A stretch of DNA of 64,000 bases, taken from positions 248,001 to 312,000 of the forward strand of contig NZ_QLMJ01000004.1 in the NCBI RefSeq assembly GCF_003259845.1, read 5' to 3'. This document shows positions 25,058 to 34,417 of this stretch, one piece after another. The stretch comes from Actinoplanes lutulentus. Lineage in GTDB: Bacteria; Actinomycetota; Actinomycetes; Mycobacteriales; Micromonosporaceae. The position numbers and the translations under genes are program-made. Each line of letters begins with the position of its first letter. Position 1 is the first letter of the stretch. A model generated the notes under the pieces. The model had not been told where the DNA came from. It worked only from the letters and a program-made list of their open reading frames with translations, and did no database searches.

Positions 25058-26068
25058 ATGACGGGAGTCGACCAGCCGATGTGGATCTGCGGCAGCTGTG
25101 GCGAGACGAACGACGGCGATCCGCACGCCTGCGAGGCGTGCGGCCGACCGGCCCGGAGCACCGAGCCGACCCGATGGGACGCGTTACCGCCGAGGCCACA
25201 AAGACCGGAACCCCGGAAAACGGAGACCCGGCAGACCGAGCCCCGGCATGCGGAGCAGCCGAAACGCAACGATCTCCCGGAACGCTGGGAGCCGAGGAAC
25301 GCCCGCAACGCACCACCCTCGGTAGCCGGCCGCCCATGGCCCCCGCCACCCGAAAACCCGCCACTCGAAAACCCGCGATCTGAAAACCCGCCACCCAAAA
25401 CCCTGGCACCCGGGAACCCGGGACCCACCTGGATCCCGGAACCCGCCGACCCCGTCGACGACGAGCCATCCGGCCGCCGGCTTGTCCCCGCCGTCCCGAT
25501 CGTCGTTCTCGTCGCGGCCCTGGCCGCCGCCGCGATCCTCGGTGGACCCCGCCTGATGGAATCCACCGCCGAGCAGGACAAGAAGACGAGCAGCAACGCA
25601 CAGCGGCAGACCAAACCACCGCCGCCAACCCGCGAAGAAAGCGTCATCGAGCCGAAAAAGCTGGTCACGGTAGCCGACGACGTGACGCACGAACGCGCCC
25701 CCGAGGTCGCCGCGATGCTGGAAACCTATTTCACCGGCATCAACACGAAGGATTACGCCAAGGTGGCCGAGGTCCTGGACCCGGCCGGCGAGCTCGACCC
25801 GGACGACCCCGACCAGATGGCCCGGTTCACCGACGGCACCGCCACCGCGAAGGACTCCGACATCGTGCTGCGCGAACTGTCCGACCTGGGCCCCGGGCGA
25901 CTCGGCGCGGACGTGACGTTCAAGAGCGAGCAGGACGCCGGCGACGGCCCGGACGACCGCCTCGACGAAACGTGTACCGACTGGCGAGTCAGCTACACGC
26001 TCACCGAAAGAGCCACCAAGGACGGTTACCGGATCTTCAACGGCGAGGGCACCTCAAACGCCTGCTGA
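25058..26068 (+). CDS. Zinc-ribbon, Pro-rich, membrane-anchored protein with an extracytoplasmic NTF2-like domain
   Basis: 336 residues. Residues ~9-32 hold a RanBP2-like zinc ribbon (WICGSCGETNDGDPHACEAC), then ~100 Pro/Glu/Arg-rich residues, one transmembrane helix (VPAVPIVVLVAALAAAAILG, ~145-165) and a soluble C-terminal domain (~200-336) that resembles NTF2-like lipoprotein or sensor domains (MLETYFTGINTKDYAKVAEV). A ribbon inside and a ligand-type domain outside suggests a membrane sensor or envelope protein, but no function is assigned. The start is uncertain: ATG 25058 is used, and ATG 25079 just before the ribbon, with GGGAG upstream, is equally possible. The Pro-rich part contains short DNA repeats. 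Confidence 0.72.
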   Translation: MTGVDQPMWICGSCGETNDGDPHACEACGRPARSTEPTRWDALPPRPQRPEPRKTETRQTEPRHAEQPKRNDLPERWEPRNARNAPPSVAGRPWPPPPENPPLENPRSENPPPKTLAPGNPGPTWIPEPADPVDDEPSGRRLVPAVPIVVLVAALAAAAILGGPRLMESTAEQDKKTSSNAQRQTKPPPPTREESVIEPKKLVTVADDVTHERAPEVAAMLETYFTGINTKDYAKVAEVLDPAGELDPDDPDQMARFTDGTATAKDSDIVLRELSDLGPGRLGADVTFKSEQDAGDGPDDRLDETCTDWRVSYTLTERATKDGYRIFNGEGTSNAC

Positions 26069-26077
26069 GAAGAAAGA

Positions 26078-29000
26078 TCATGACTCCAGCACCCGTTCCA
26101 TCGCCGCCCGGGACCGCCTGGTCAGCCGCAGATACCGGTCGACGAACTCACCCGGATCGCCGCCGCCCAGAAGGAGCACCGCGCCCGCCAGCTCGACCCC
26201 GTGCCGGGGCAACTGGTCGGTGGGCCGGCCGCGGACCAGCGTGAGCGCGTTACGCACCTGAGCCGCGAGGGTCCACCCGGCGATCATCGCGGACGCGTCC
26301 GACGAGTCGACCAGGCCGGCCCGGCACTCCGCGTCCAGCGCCTCCATGGTCCGGGTCTTGCGCAGTTCCGGTTCGGCGTGGGCGTACCGCAGCTGGAGCA
26401 GCTGGACGGCCCATTCGACGTCGGCGAGGCCGCCGCGGCCCAGTTTCGTGTGCGTGTTCGGGTCGGCGCCGCGCGGCATCCGCTCGGTCTCGACCCGGGC
26501 CTTGATCCGGCGGATCTCGATGACCTGCTCACGGCTGAGACCGCCGGACGGATAACGGACCCCGTCGGCGAGCTGCTCGAACTCGGCGCCGAGCGACGCG
26601 TCGCCGCAGACGAACCGGGCCCGCAGCAGCGCCTGGGCCTCCCAGACCTTCGACCAGCGGGCGTAGTACTGCTCGTACGCCTGCAGGCTGCGAACCAGCG
26701 GACCCTGACGGCCTTCGGGGCGCAGATCCGCGTCGACGCCGAGAGCCGGGTCGGGCGCCGGTGTCTGCAGCAGCCGGCGCAGTTCCTCGGCGATGCCCCG
26801 GGCCGCCGTGCTGGCCTCGCCGTCCGGGGTGCCGGGCGGAGCCGTGTACACGAAGAGCACGTCGGCGTCGGAGGGGTAACTCATCTCGTACCCGCCGAGC
26901 CGGCCCATCCCGATGATCGCGAAGCGGAAGCCCGCCGGGCCGGGTTTGGTACGCCTGACGATCCGCAGCGCGGCACCGAGCGTGGCATCGGTGACGTCGG
27001 AGAGGGCCATGCCGATCATGTCGACGTCCAGCGGGCGCTCCGGGGCGAGCTCCTCGTCCTGACTGAGGATGTCGGCGCAGGCGATCCGGAACAGCTCCCG
27101 GCGGCGCAGGGCGCGGACCGCGCTGATCGCTTGAACAGGATCGGTGGCGTGCCGGTCACCGGCCGCGGCGAACCCGTCGAGCAGCGCCTGCCGGGGCCGG
27201 GGCAGCAGCTCGTCGTCGTCAGCGAGCAGCCGGAGCGCTTCCGGGTCACGGGTGAGCAGGTCGGAGGCGTACCGAGAGAGGCTGAGGACCCGGGCCAGGC
27301 GGCGGGCCACCGGGCCGCCGTCACGCAGCAGCCGGAGGTACCAGGGTGTGCTGCCCAGTTTGTCGGAGACCTGGCGGTAACTGAGCAGGCCACGGTCCGG
27401 TTCCGGGGCGTCGGCGAAGTCCTGCAGCAGCATCGGCAGCAGGGTCCGCTGGATCGCGGCGGTCCTGGTCACGCCGCCGGTGAGTGCCTCAAGATGCCGC
27501 ACCGCGCCGGCCGGGTCCGCGAAACCGAGGATCACCAGGCGTTTGCGGGCCGATTCCGGCGTCATCCGCAGCTCTTCGGTGGGCACCCGGGCGACGGCTT
27601 CGAGCAGCGGCTGGTAGAGCAGTTTCACGTGCAGGCGGCGGACGTTCGCGGCATGGCCGACCCAGTCGGACCGGAACGCCTGGACCGCGTCACGCCCGGG
27701 CAGCGCGGTGTACCCGAGGGCGGCCGCGAGCCAGCGCAGACCGGCCGGATCGTCGGGCACGGTGTGCGTACGCTTGAGCTGTTGAAGTTGCAGTCGATGT
27801 TCGACGCCGCGCAGGAATCGGTACCCGCGGAGCAACGTCTCGCCGTCCTGCCGGCCGACATAACCGCCGGTCACGAGCGCGCGCAGCGCCGGGAGCGTGC
27901 CGGGAGCGCGCAGCGTCTCATCGATGCGCCCGTGCACCAGCTGGAGCAGCTGCACCGCGAACTCGATGTCGCGCAGCCCGCCCGGACCACGCTTGATCTC
28001 GCGCTCGACCTCTTTCGGCGGCACGTTGTCGATGATCTTGCGGCGCATGTCGCGGACGTCGGCGACCGCTTCCGGACGCTCGGCCGCGTGCCACACCAGC
28101 GGCGCCAGATCGGCCAGCCAGTCCTGCGCGAGAGCCAGATCGCCGGCGGCCGGACGCGCCTTGAGCAGCGCCTGGAACTCCCAGGTCCGCGCCCACCTGC
28201 GGTAATAGGCCTGATGACTGGCGAGGGTGCGGACCAGCGGGCCACGACTGCCCTCCGGGCGCAGCGCGGCGTCCACCGGCCAGGCGACCAGGCCGCCGAT
28301 CTCGATGAGCCGCGCCGCGACGGTGGTGCCGGCCGCCAGATCCTCGTCGCCGGCGGCCACGAAAATCACGTCGACGTCGGACACGTAGTTCAGCTCGTTG
28401 CCACCGCACTTGCCCATCGCGATCACCGCGAGTCGCGGCTCCGGCGTCCCGGCCGGCAGACCGGCCACCGCTATCGCGTACGCCGCCGCGAGCGTCTCAT
28501 CAGCCAGGCGCGACAGCGCGGCCATGGTGGGTTCAAGACCACGACCCCCGGTCAGGTCCGCGGCCGCGATGCGCAAGAGCGAGATTCGGTACGCGGTACG
28601 AAGCGCCGGAACAGTAGGAGGACGATCGCCCATCGAGTCCTCAAGGGCAAGGCGACCCTCTGCGTCCGGGGGAAGACCGCTCTTGCCGGTCGCGAGGGTG
28701 CGCCACTCGTCGGGGTTGGCCACCAGGTGGTCGCCGAGCGCCGACGAGGCGCCGAGCACGGCCAGCAGCCGGCGTTTCAGGCCCTGGTCGCCGTAGAGCT
28801 CGCCGAGCAGTTCCGCGGTGGCCGCGTTGTGCACGAAGACGCTGCCCGGACCGGTCGGCCGGGCGCCGTTGCTGCGCTCCGCGGCCCGGCTCACCGACTC
28901 GGCGAGGCGGTGCAGCTGACGCAGTGCGAGGTTCGGGTCGGCGGTCTTGGAGAGCGCGTCGAGCAGATCGGCGGCGGCCGCGTCGACCGGGCCCTGGGTC

Positions 29001-29104
29001 GTGGCGTCCCACAGCCGGAGCCCGTCCTCACCGAGCAGGTCGGTGGCGCGGGCGCCGTTGTCGGCGAAGCCGTACCGGGCGAGCCGGCTGGGCCTGGTCA
29101 TCAT
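26078..29104 (-). CDS. glnE: GlnE, bifunctional glutamine synthetase adenylyltransferase/deadenylase
   Basis: 1008 residues, full family length. Two nucleotidyltransferase domains are present: the first with GKCGGNELNYVSDVDVIFV, the second with GRLGGYEMSYPSDADVLFVY, each keeping the two Asp residues of the G-S-x-x-D-x-D metal site (as SDVD and SDAD). Each is followed by a helical GlnD-PII-uridylase-like segment (GPGGLRDIEFAVQLLQL and GRGGLADVEWAVQLLQL). The enzyme adds and removes AMP on Tyr of GlnA (Tyr402 of the glnA product here) to tune glutamine synthesis. It overlaps the amidotransferase stop by 4 nt (ATGA), so the two are translationally coupled, and it converges with the zinc-ribbon gene. 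Confidence 0.97.
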   Translation of the reverse strand: MMTRPSRLARYGFADNGARATDLLGEDGLRLWDATTQGPVDAAAADLLDALSKTADPNLALRQLHRLAESVSRAAERSNGARPTGPGSVFVHNAATAELLGELYGDQGLKRRLLAVLGASSALGDHLVANPDEWRTLATGKSGLPPDAEGRLALEDSMGDRPPTVPALRTAYRISLLRIAAADLTGGRGLEPTMAALSRLADETLAAAYAIAVAGLPAGTPEPRLAVIAMGKCGGNELNYVSDVDVIFVAAGDEDLAAGTTVAARLIEIGGLVAWPVDAALRPEGSRGPLVRTLASHQAYYRRWARTWEFQALLKARPAAGDLALAQDWLADLAPLVWHAAERPEAVADVRDMRRKIIDNVPPKEVEREIKRGPGGLRDIEFAVQLLQLVHGRIDETLRAPGTLPALRALVTGGYVGRQDGETLLRGYRFLRGVEHRLQLQQLKRTHTVPDDPAGLRWLAAALGYTALPGRDAVQAFRSDWVGHAANVRRLHVKLLYQPLLEAVARVPTEELRMTPESARKRLVILGFADPAGAVRHLEALTGGVTRTAAIQRTLLPMLLQDFADAPEPDRGLLSYRQVSDKLGSTPWYLRLLRDGGPVARRLARVLSLSRYASDLLTRDPEALRLLADDDELLPRPRQALLDGFAAAGDRHATDPVQAISAVRALRRRELFRIACADILSQDEELAPERPLDVDMIGMALSDVTDATLGAALRIVRRTKPGPAGFRFAIIGMGRLGGYEMSYPSDADVLFVYTAPPGTPDGEASTAARGIAEELRRLLQTPAPDPALGVDADLRPEGRQGPLVRSLQAYEQYYARWSKVWEAQALLRARFVCGDASLGAEFEQLADGVRYPSGGLSREQVIEIRRIKARVETERMPRGADPNTHTKLGRGGLADVEWAVQLLQLRYAHAEPELRKTRTMEALDAECRAGLVDSSDASAMIAGWTLAAQVRNALTLVRGRPTDQLPRHGVELAGAVLLLGGGDPGEFVDRYLRLTRRSRAAMERVLES

Positions 29105-29889
29105 TGCCCCAGAAGTGGCAGGGTCCGGCCGGTTCCGAGGTTCGGTATGTCGGCGTCCGGCAGGGTGCCCAGCGCCAGCGAGGCGAACCGCTGGGCGAAC
29201 GGCTGCCAGACCTCCTCGACGTCAGGCAGCGACTCGGCCGTGGCCAGCACCACCGACTCCTGGTCGTAACCCAGCTCGTCCAGGGTGGCGGCGTCGCTGC
29301 GGGCCCAATTCTCGATCATCGGCACGTCGCACTCGATGTGGAACTGGGTGCCCCATGCCCGATCGCCGATCCGGAACGCCTGGATCGGAAACCGGCTGGA
29401 GGCGGCGAGCAGCACCGCGGTGATCGGCAGCTCGGTGATCTCGTCCCGGTGCCACTGGGTCACATCGGGCAGCAGCGGCACCCACTTGAACAGCGGGTCG
29501 GTGTCGGCCGCGTCCCGCTTGCCGATCAGGCCGGGACCGATCTCCGGGCCGGAGGTGCTGAGCTGCACTCGGCCGCCGTGCGCGGCCGCCAGCAACTGGC
29601 CGCCCAGACAGATCGCGAGGGTGGGCACGCGGTAGCGCACCGCTTTACGCAACAGCCCTTCCAGCGCCGGGAACCAGGGCGCGCCGGGCACGCCCGCCTC
29701 ATCCGCGTACGCGTTCTGGTCGCCACCCAGCACAATCAGCGCCGCGAAACCGTCGAGTGTCTCAGGCAGCTCGTCACCGGCATGCGGGCGCAGCACGGTG
29801 AGCGGAAGGCCGGCCTCGGTCAGCCAGTCACCCAGCCGGCCGGGGCCGTCGGACGGATCGTTTTCGATGACGAGCGCAGCAGTCCCCAC
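29101..29889 (-). CDS. Class I glutamine amidotransferase (GMP synthase-like)
   Basis: 262 residues. Class I GATase fold with the nucleophile Cys in LAICLGGQLLAAAHG and the catalytic His in WGTQFHIECD; a Glu follows in the same strand. It is a free-standing GATase like those annotated as GMP synthase-like, with no synthetase domain, so the acceptor is unknown. The GTG at 29889 is used because it lies 11 nt after the preceding gene's stop and yields VGTAALVIENDPSDGPG, the usual beginning; the open frame reaches upstream to 30021 through the neighbour's C-terminal coding sequence. Coupled to glnE by an ATGA overlap, which ties it to nitrogen metabolism. Confidence 0.85.
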   Translation of the reverse strand: MGTAALVIENDPSDGPGRLGDWLTEAGLPLTVLRPHAGDELPETLDGFAALIVLGGDQNAYADEAGVPGAPWFPALEGLLRKAVRYRVPTLAICLGGQLLAAAHGGRVQLSTSGPEIGPGLIGKRDAADTDPLFKWVPLLPDVTQWHRDEITELPITAVLLAASSRFPIQAFRIGDRAWGTQFHIECDVPMIENWARSDAATLDELGYDQESVVLATAESLPDVEEVWQPFAQRFASLALGTLPDADIPNLGTGRTLPLLGQ

Positions 29890-29899
29890 GCCGTCGAGG

Positions 29900-31006
29900 C
29901 TAGTCGCTCCGGCGGGCCAGGACCGCATCAGCGGCAGGTGCGGTCTCCGGTGCGGTTTCCGAGCCGGTTTCTGATGCGGGCTTCGTTCTGGCGGCAGGCA
30001 CCGGAGCGGGGGTGCCACCACGCGGGCGGTCCACTCCGACCAGCCAGCCGGCCAGACCTGGTACGCGGCTCAGCGTGTACGCGATCGACCAGGACAGGAC
30101 GACCAGTGCGGTGTAGAAGAACGGCATCCGCAGGTCGGTCCAGGTGGACAGTCCCCAGATGATCGCGGGGTGGATCAGCACGACGACCAGGCCGCTCTGC
30201 GCCACCGCGATGACGAACCGCTGGATCACGGCCGGCACGGCCGGCGTCAGCACCTCGGCGACAAGGACCAGGCCGGCGCCGATCAGCACCGCCACCAGCA
30301 CGCCGAGCACCGGTGTGCCGAGCCGGGCGTACTTCATGTCGACGGTCTCGGCGAGCCCGGTCGCCACCAGGGCGGCGCCGGCCGCGATCGCCAGCAGGCC
30401 GGTCACCAGCGGCACCGGGATGCGCTCGCGGAAACGCTTGAGCTCCTGGCCGACCAGGATGAAGAAGAGCGACGGCAGGGCCAGGCCGATCCAGAGCGGC
30501 AGCGACGACAGCGACTTGCCGGTCAGGTAACCGGCGACCAGCCCGAGCAGGCCGAGCGCCCAGGCGGCGGAGCGCGGCGCCGGCTCCAGCAACCGGGCCA
30601 GAATCGCGGCGAAGAAGAGCGCGGCCAGGAACCAGAACGTGGTGAAGAGACGATTCGCACCGACCAGGGTGAGGGTGCGGCGCACCTGGTCGACGAACTC
30701 GTACTCGTTCAGGATCAGGCAGCCGATCACCAGGAACGGCACGCCGAGCAGCGCCAGCCAGGTCACGTACGGCCGGCCGATGCTGAGCCAGCGCCGGTTG
30801 ATCTCGTCGCCGGCCGGGCGCCCGTAACGCCACAGGTACCCGGTCAGGAGGAAGAAGACCGGGACGTGCCACGCGTACACGGTGGGCGGAAGCCACGGCG
30901 GACGGTACGGCAGGTGTCCTGCCAGGACTGCGAGGATGGCGAGAACCCGGATCGCATCGAGGGCAGCGGATCGGGGCGGCCGGGAAGAGCCAATCACCGG
31001 CGCCAC
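29900..31006 (-). CDS. Acyltransferase family 3 membrane protein
   Basis: About 368 residues, ten helices. The family 3 (OafA/OatA-like) signature is at the N terminus: ALDAIRVLAILAVLAGHLPY, with the Arg and His expected in the first helix, then YAWHVPVFFLLTGYLWRYGR and the RRWLSIGRPYVTWLA segment. These enzymes move acyl groups onto envelope sugars or peptidoglycan. The acidic, Thr/Glu-rich C-terminal tail is probably cytoplasmic. Start is uncertain: GTG at 31006 or 30997 gives a family-like beginning, a TTG at 31039 is also in frame, and no clear Shine-Dalgarno favours one. First gene of a likely operon with the amidotransferase and glnE. Confidence 0.85.
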   Translation of the reverse strand: MAPVIGSSRPPRSAALDAIRVLAILAVLAGHLPYRPPWLPPTVYAWHVPVFFLLTGYLWRYGRPAGDEINRRWLSIGRPYVTWLALLGVPFLVIGCLILNEYEFVDQVRRTLTLVGANRLFTTFWFLAALFFAAILARLLEPAPRSAAWALGLLGLVAGYLTGKSLSSLPLWIGLALPSLFFILVGQELKRFRERIPVPLVTGLLAIAAGAALVATGLAETVDMKYARLGTPVLGVLVAVLIGAGLVLVAEVLTPAVPAVIQRFVIAVAQSGLVVVLIHPAIIWGLSTWTDLRMPFFYTALVVLSWSIAYTLSRVPGLAGWLVGVDRPRGGTPAPVPAARTKPASETGSETAPETAPAADAVLARRSD

Positions 31007-31069
31007 TATAGCCGCAACCTGTGGTTGTCCTGTAGACAACCTTTCGGTCAGCCTTGATTCAATGGGGGC

Positions 31070-32020
31070 ATGCTCGCCGCGATGATCACCTCATTCGGCG
31101 GCCCCCATGTGTTCGCTCTGGACGAGGTGCACGAGCCGGTGCCCGGCCCGGACGCGGCCGTCGTCGACGTGACGCTGGCCGGCGTGAACTACGCCGACGT
31201 CGCCCGCCGCCGGGGTGTCTACGAGAAACCCGAACTCCCGGCGATCCTCGGCGCCGACGTCGTGGGCCACCTCCGCTCCGACGGCCGCCGCGTCGCCGCG
31301 CTGCTGCGTACCGGCGGCGGGTATGCACAGGTCGCGGCCCCTCTGCGGCGGTACGCCGTGGACGTCCCGCCCGGTGTCACCGACGAGCAGGCCCTGGCCG
31401 TGCTGGAGCAGGGCCTGACCGCCTGGCACTGCCTGCAGACCCTGGGCCGGGTCGGCGGCGACGACCTGGTCGTGGTGACCGCCGGCGCCGGCGGGGTCGG
31501 CCACCTCGCGGTGCAGCTGGCACGCTGGGCCGGCGCACGGGTGGTAGCGCTCGCCTCGTCGGAGTCGAAACGGGCGTACGCCGTCGAGCTGGGCGCGCAC
31601 GCCGCCGTCGACTCGAACCACCCGGACCTGGGTACGGCCGTACGGCAAGCCCTGGGCGAGGCGCCGACGCTGGTGCTGGACGGTGTCGGCGGCCGGACGT
31701 TCGAGCAGCTACGGGCGGCTCTGGCGCCGTTCGGGCGGGTGGTGACCTACGGCGAGGGCGGCAGTGGCGCCGTGGTCGCGGTGGAGGATCTGATGACCGC
31801 GTCGACCGGGGTCCTCGGGTTCCGGCTGCAGCGGGTGCTGGACGACGAGGAGCTCTACCGATCAGGAGCGGCCCGGCTGTTCCACCTGGCTGGACGGGGT
31901 CTGCTGCGAGCCCGGATCGGCGGCCGGTACCCACTCACCGCGGTGTCCCGAGCCCACGCCGACCTGGAGAGCCGCAGAACCAGCGGAAAGCTGGTCATCG
32001 ACGTACGCAAACTGCACTGA
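31070..32020 (+). CDS. MDR-family NADPH:quinone oxidoreductase-like protein
   Basis: 316 residues. GroES-like N-terminal part (VDVTLAGVNYADVARRRGVY; ILGADVVGHL) and a Rossmann domain with the dinucleotide motif VVTAGAGGVGHLAVQLARWA (~residues 138-157). It lacks the Cys/His ligands of zinc alcohol dehydrogenases, so it belongs with the zinc-free quinone oxidoreductase branch. C-terminal IGGRYPLTAVSRAHADLESR and TSGKLVIDV are typical. Divergent from the acyltransferase gene. Physiological substrate unknown. Confidence 0.9.
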   Translation: MLAAMITSFGGPHVFALDEVHEPVPGPDAAVVDVTLAGVNYADVARRRGVYEKPELPAILGADVVGHLRSDGRRVAALLRTGGGYAQVAAPLRRYAVDVPPGVTDEQALAVLEQGLTAWHCLQTLGRVGGDDLVVVTAGAGGVGHLAVQLARWAGARVVALASSESKRAYAVELGAHAAVDSNHPDLGTAVRQALGEAPTLVLDGVGGRTFEQLRAALAPFGRVVTYGEGGSGAVVAVEDLMTASTGVLGFRLQRVLDDEELYRSGAARLFHLAGRGLLRARIGGRYPLTAVSRAHADLESRRTSGKLVIDVRKLH

Positions 32021-32545
32021 TCGACGCGCCCGCGCGGGGCCGTGATGTCCAGCCCGTGCCATGTCATCGCAGCCTGAACACCGCTCTGAGCTACGGCTCG
32101 CCCCCGCGGCCGGGCAATCTCGGACCGCTGTACCCGCCGGAGTGTGCCTCCGAGACCAAGATCGCGCCTGACCTCCAACCCCGCACCGCGGTCACGGCCA
32201 CACCCCGCCGTGGTCACCGCCGCGGTTCAGACGGGCGTGTCGATTTCGGGTTCGATACGCCCCCAAACTCGACACGCACCCCGCGAATCGCCCGCCCGTG
32301 TCGATTTCAGGTTCAAAGCCCGCCCAAACTCGACACGCGCTGGCGGGGTACTCGCGGCGTGCCGCCTCCGACCCCGCCACGCAGACCAGCCCCGGCCACT
32401 GACGCGAGCCGACCGTCAGGCCCGAGCCAACCGCGACAGGGCACGCCCGACCGCGGTTCGGCGTCACGCCTGACTGTGGTTCGGCGTCACGCTTGGCCGG
32501 TGAGCTGAAAGCTGGCTGAAAAGCTGCTGTTTTAAGCTCCCCGCC
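32021..32545. other. 525-bp gene-free spacer with two palindromic repeats
   Basis: ORFs here are low-complexity and unsupported. The notable content is the pair of inverted-repeat elements at 32236-32276 and 32297-32337. The last ~60 bp should hold the ltrA promoter, but no clear -10/-35 pair was seen. Confidence 0.6.
32236..32337. repeat. Two tandem copies of a 41-bp inverted-repeat element
   Basis: Copies at 32236-32276 and 32297-32337 both start CGTGTCGATTTC and end AAACTCGACACG; the ends form a CGTGTCGA/TCGACACG stem. The cores differ at a few positions. They are separated by 20 nt. The size and intergenic placing suit REP-like elements or a double transcription stop. Confidence 0.75.
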
Positions 32546-33709
32546 ATGACACTGCAGCAGGAGACGCCCGGCATCCGGGTGTCCACGCTCGAGCTCTTCT
32601 TCGACCTAGTGTTCGTCTTCACGGTCATGCAGCTCAGCGAGACTCTTGCCGACGACCTGACACCGCACGGACTGCTCAGCGTCCTGTTGATCCTGGCCGT
32701 GCTCTGGTGGATGTACTCGGGGTACGCCTGGCTCACCAACGCGGTCGGCCCGATCACCACGACCCGGCGCACGCTGCTGCTCGCCGGGATGTCCGGTTTC
32801 CTGGTGATGGCGATCGCCATCCCGGAGACGTTCGGTGAGTACGGCTGGATCTTCGGAATCGCCTACGTCGTGGTGACGATCGTGCACTCGGTCCTGTTCC
32901 TGCGCGCCGGCCCGCACGCGGTACGCATGCTGCGGCTCCTCGCCCCGATGAATCTGCTCGCCGCCCTGCTGGTGCTGGCCGGCGGCCTGCTGCCGGAGCC
33001 GTACCGGCTGGCTTGCTGGATCGCGGCGCCGCTCGTGCAGATCGCCGCCGGGTACGCGCACCCGCTGGAGATGCACTCCCTCGCGGGCGGGCACTTCGTC
33101 GAGCGGCACAGCCTTGTCATGATCATCGCGATTGGCGAGTCGATCATCGCGATCGGGCTGGGGTTCCGTGAGGTGCCGCTGGACGGCGGGGCGATCCTGG
33201 TCGCGGTGCTGGGACTCTGCATCGCGTACTACCTGTGGTGGTGCTACTTCGCCGGTGACGATCGGCGCTCCGAGCGGGTGCTGGCCGGGTGCGTCGACCC
33301 CCGCCGCCGGGGCCGGCTCGCGCTGAACGCGTGGGGCTGGGGGCATGTGCCGATGCTGCTCGGCATCGTGGTGACCGCGGTCGGGATCAAGAAGACCGTG
33401 GGGTACGCGTTCGAGCCGATGCACTGGGGAACGGCGCTGGCGCTCAGTGGCGGTGTGGCGATCTATCTCGTCGGGCACGCCGTTTACCTGCGGATGCTCG
33501 GGCTGCCGGGCATCGGTTACCGGCTCGTGGTCGCGGCCTCGGTGCTCGCCGTGATCCCGCTCGGGCACTGGGTGGCGGTGGCGCAGCTGGCGGCGATTCC
33601 GATCATCATGTCGGCCGGTGCGATCGCCGAGGATCTGCCTCGGGTGCGGCGGCTCGGGATGGTGGCCGCCATCGGGGATTTCGGGCGGACGGAAAGTGTG
33701 CCCGACTGA
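32546..33709 (+). CDS. ltrA: Low temperature requirement protein A (LtrA) family membrane protein
   Basis: 387 residues. The family signature VSTLELFFDLVFVFTVMQLS opens the protein, followed by ~10 helices including VLWWMYSGYAWLTNAVGPIT, the central FVERHSLVMIIAIGESIIAI block and the YLWWCYFAGDD segment. LtrA was named for low-temperature growth in Listeria; its biochemical role is not known and it may be a transporter or channel. A GC hairpin follows the stop. It stands alone. Confidence 0.92.
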   Translation: MTLQQETPGIRVSTLELFFDLVFVFTVMQLSETLADDLTPHGLLSVLLILAVLWWMYSGYAWLTNAVGPITTTRRTLLLAGMSGFLVMAIAIPETFGEYGWIFGIAYVVVTIVHSVLFLRAGPHAVRMLRLLAPMNLLAALLVLAGGLLPEPYRLACWIAAPLVQIAAGYAHPLEMHSLAGGHFVERHSLVMIIAIGESIIAIGLGFREVPLDGGAILVAVLGLCIAYYLWWCYFAGDDRRSERVLAGCVDPRRRGRLALNAWGWGHVPMLLGIVVTAVGIKKTVGYAFEPMHWGTALALSGGVAIYLVGHAVYLRMLGLPGIGYRLVVAASVLAVIPLGHWVAVAQLAAIPIIMSAGAIAEDLPRVRRLGMVAAIGDFGRTESVPD

Positions 33710-33721
33710 GGCCGTTGGACC

Positions 33722-33752
33722 GGGTCCCGCAATGCCTTTGCTTGCGGGGCCC
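33722..33752 (+). terminator. Hairpin after ltrA
   Basis: GGGTCCCGCAA (33722-33732) pairs with TTGCGGGGCCC (33742-33752) with one G-T pair and a 9-nt loop, 12 nt after the ltrA stop. It also lies downstream of the convergent DUF350 gene and may serve both. Confidence 0.75.
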
Positions 33753-33802
33753 CGGCCGCGGTCTTCGCGAAACGTGAGGCTTGGAGCGTACTGAAAAAGG
33801 TT

Positions 33803-34228
33803 TTAGGAAATGCAGGCGCAGACGATCAAGGCGGCGCCGAAGTGCGAGGCCGCGCTGACGAGGGCGCCGCCGTGTCGGTCCGGGGTGCAGATGACCTCGC
33901 CGAGTTTGCCGGGAGTCATCCAATCCAGGACCAGGAATGCCAGGCCCATGATGCCGATGCCGAGCAGACCGAAAATGACCGTCGAGGCCAGGCCCTGCCC
34001 GAATGAGTCGTAACTGGTGAAGATGGCGGTGAAAACGATCGCCGCGATGCCGAGCTGGTTCGACGCCAGCAGCAACGATGCGTTCGGGTTGCGTTCCACC
34101 CAGATCAGGTCCCGCAGCTTGCCGGGGGTGAGCAGATCGATCAGCAGATAGCCGACGGCCATGAGGCCGATCCCGACCAGCCCGAAAACGATGCTGCGCC
34201 CGGCGCCCTCAAGCAGGTCTTCCAGCAC
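33803..34228 (-). CDS. DUF350-family membrane protein
   Basis: 141 residues, four helices in two repeated pairs: IVFGLVGIGLMAVGYLLIDL with LTPGKLRDLI and VIFGLLGIGIMGLAFLVLDW with MTPGKLGEVI. This internal duplication defines DUF350. The family is linked in other bacteria to transglutaminase/ATP-grasp-type clusters, none of which are present here. The GTG at 34228 has GGGAGAGG upstream; the frame extends to 34285 without a better site. It is divergent from the ECF sigma gene. Confidence 0.88.
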   Translation of the reverse strand: MLEDLLEGAGRSIVFGLVGIGLMAVGYLLIDLLTPGKLRDLIWVERNPNASLLLASNQLGIAAIVFTAIFTSYDSFGQGLASTVIFGLLGIGIMGLAFLVLDWMTPGKLGEVICTPDRHGGALVSAASHFGAALIVCACIS

Positions 34229-34417
34229 GGCCTCTCCCTTGTCGCACGATGTCAGCACCCGACCGTATCGGAGACGATCTACCACGTCTTCAAGCGCATC
34301 CGAATTGTTGTCGCCCCAGTTCTGTGACAGATTCTCGCGTCGCGGCGCTGTAAGTACGGGAGGTCGCCTGTCTGGCGTCTCCCGCAGTGCTTAAACGGGG
34401 AGAGGCGCGGAGGTCGC

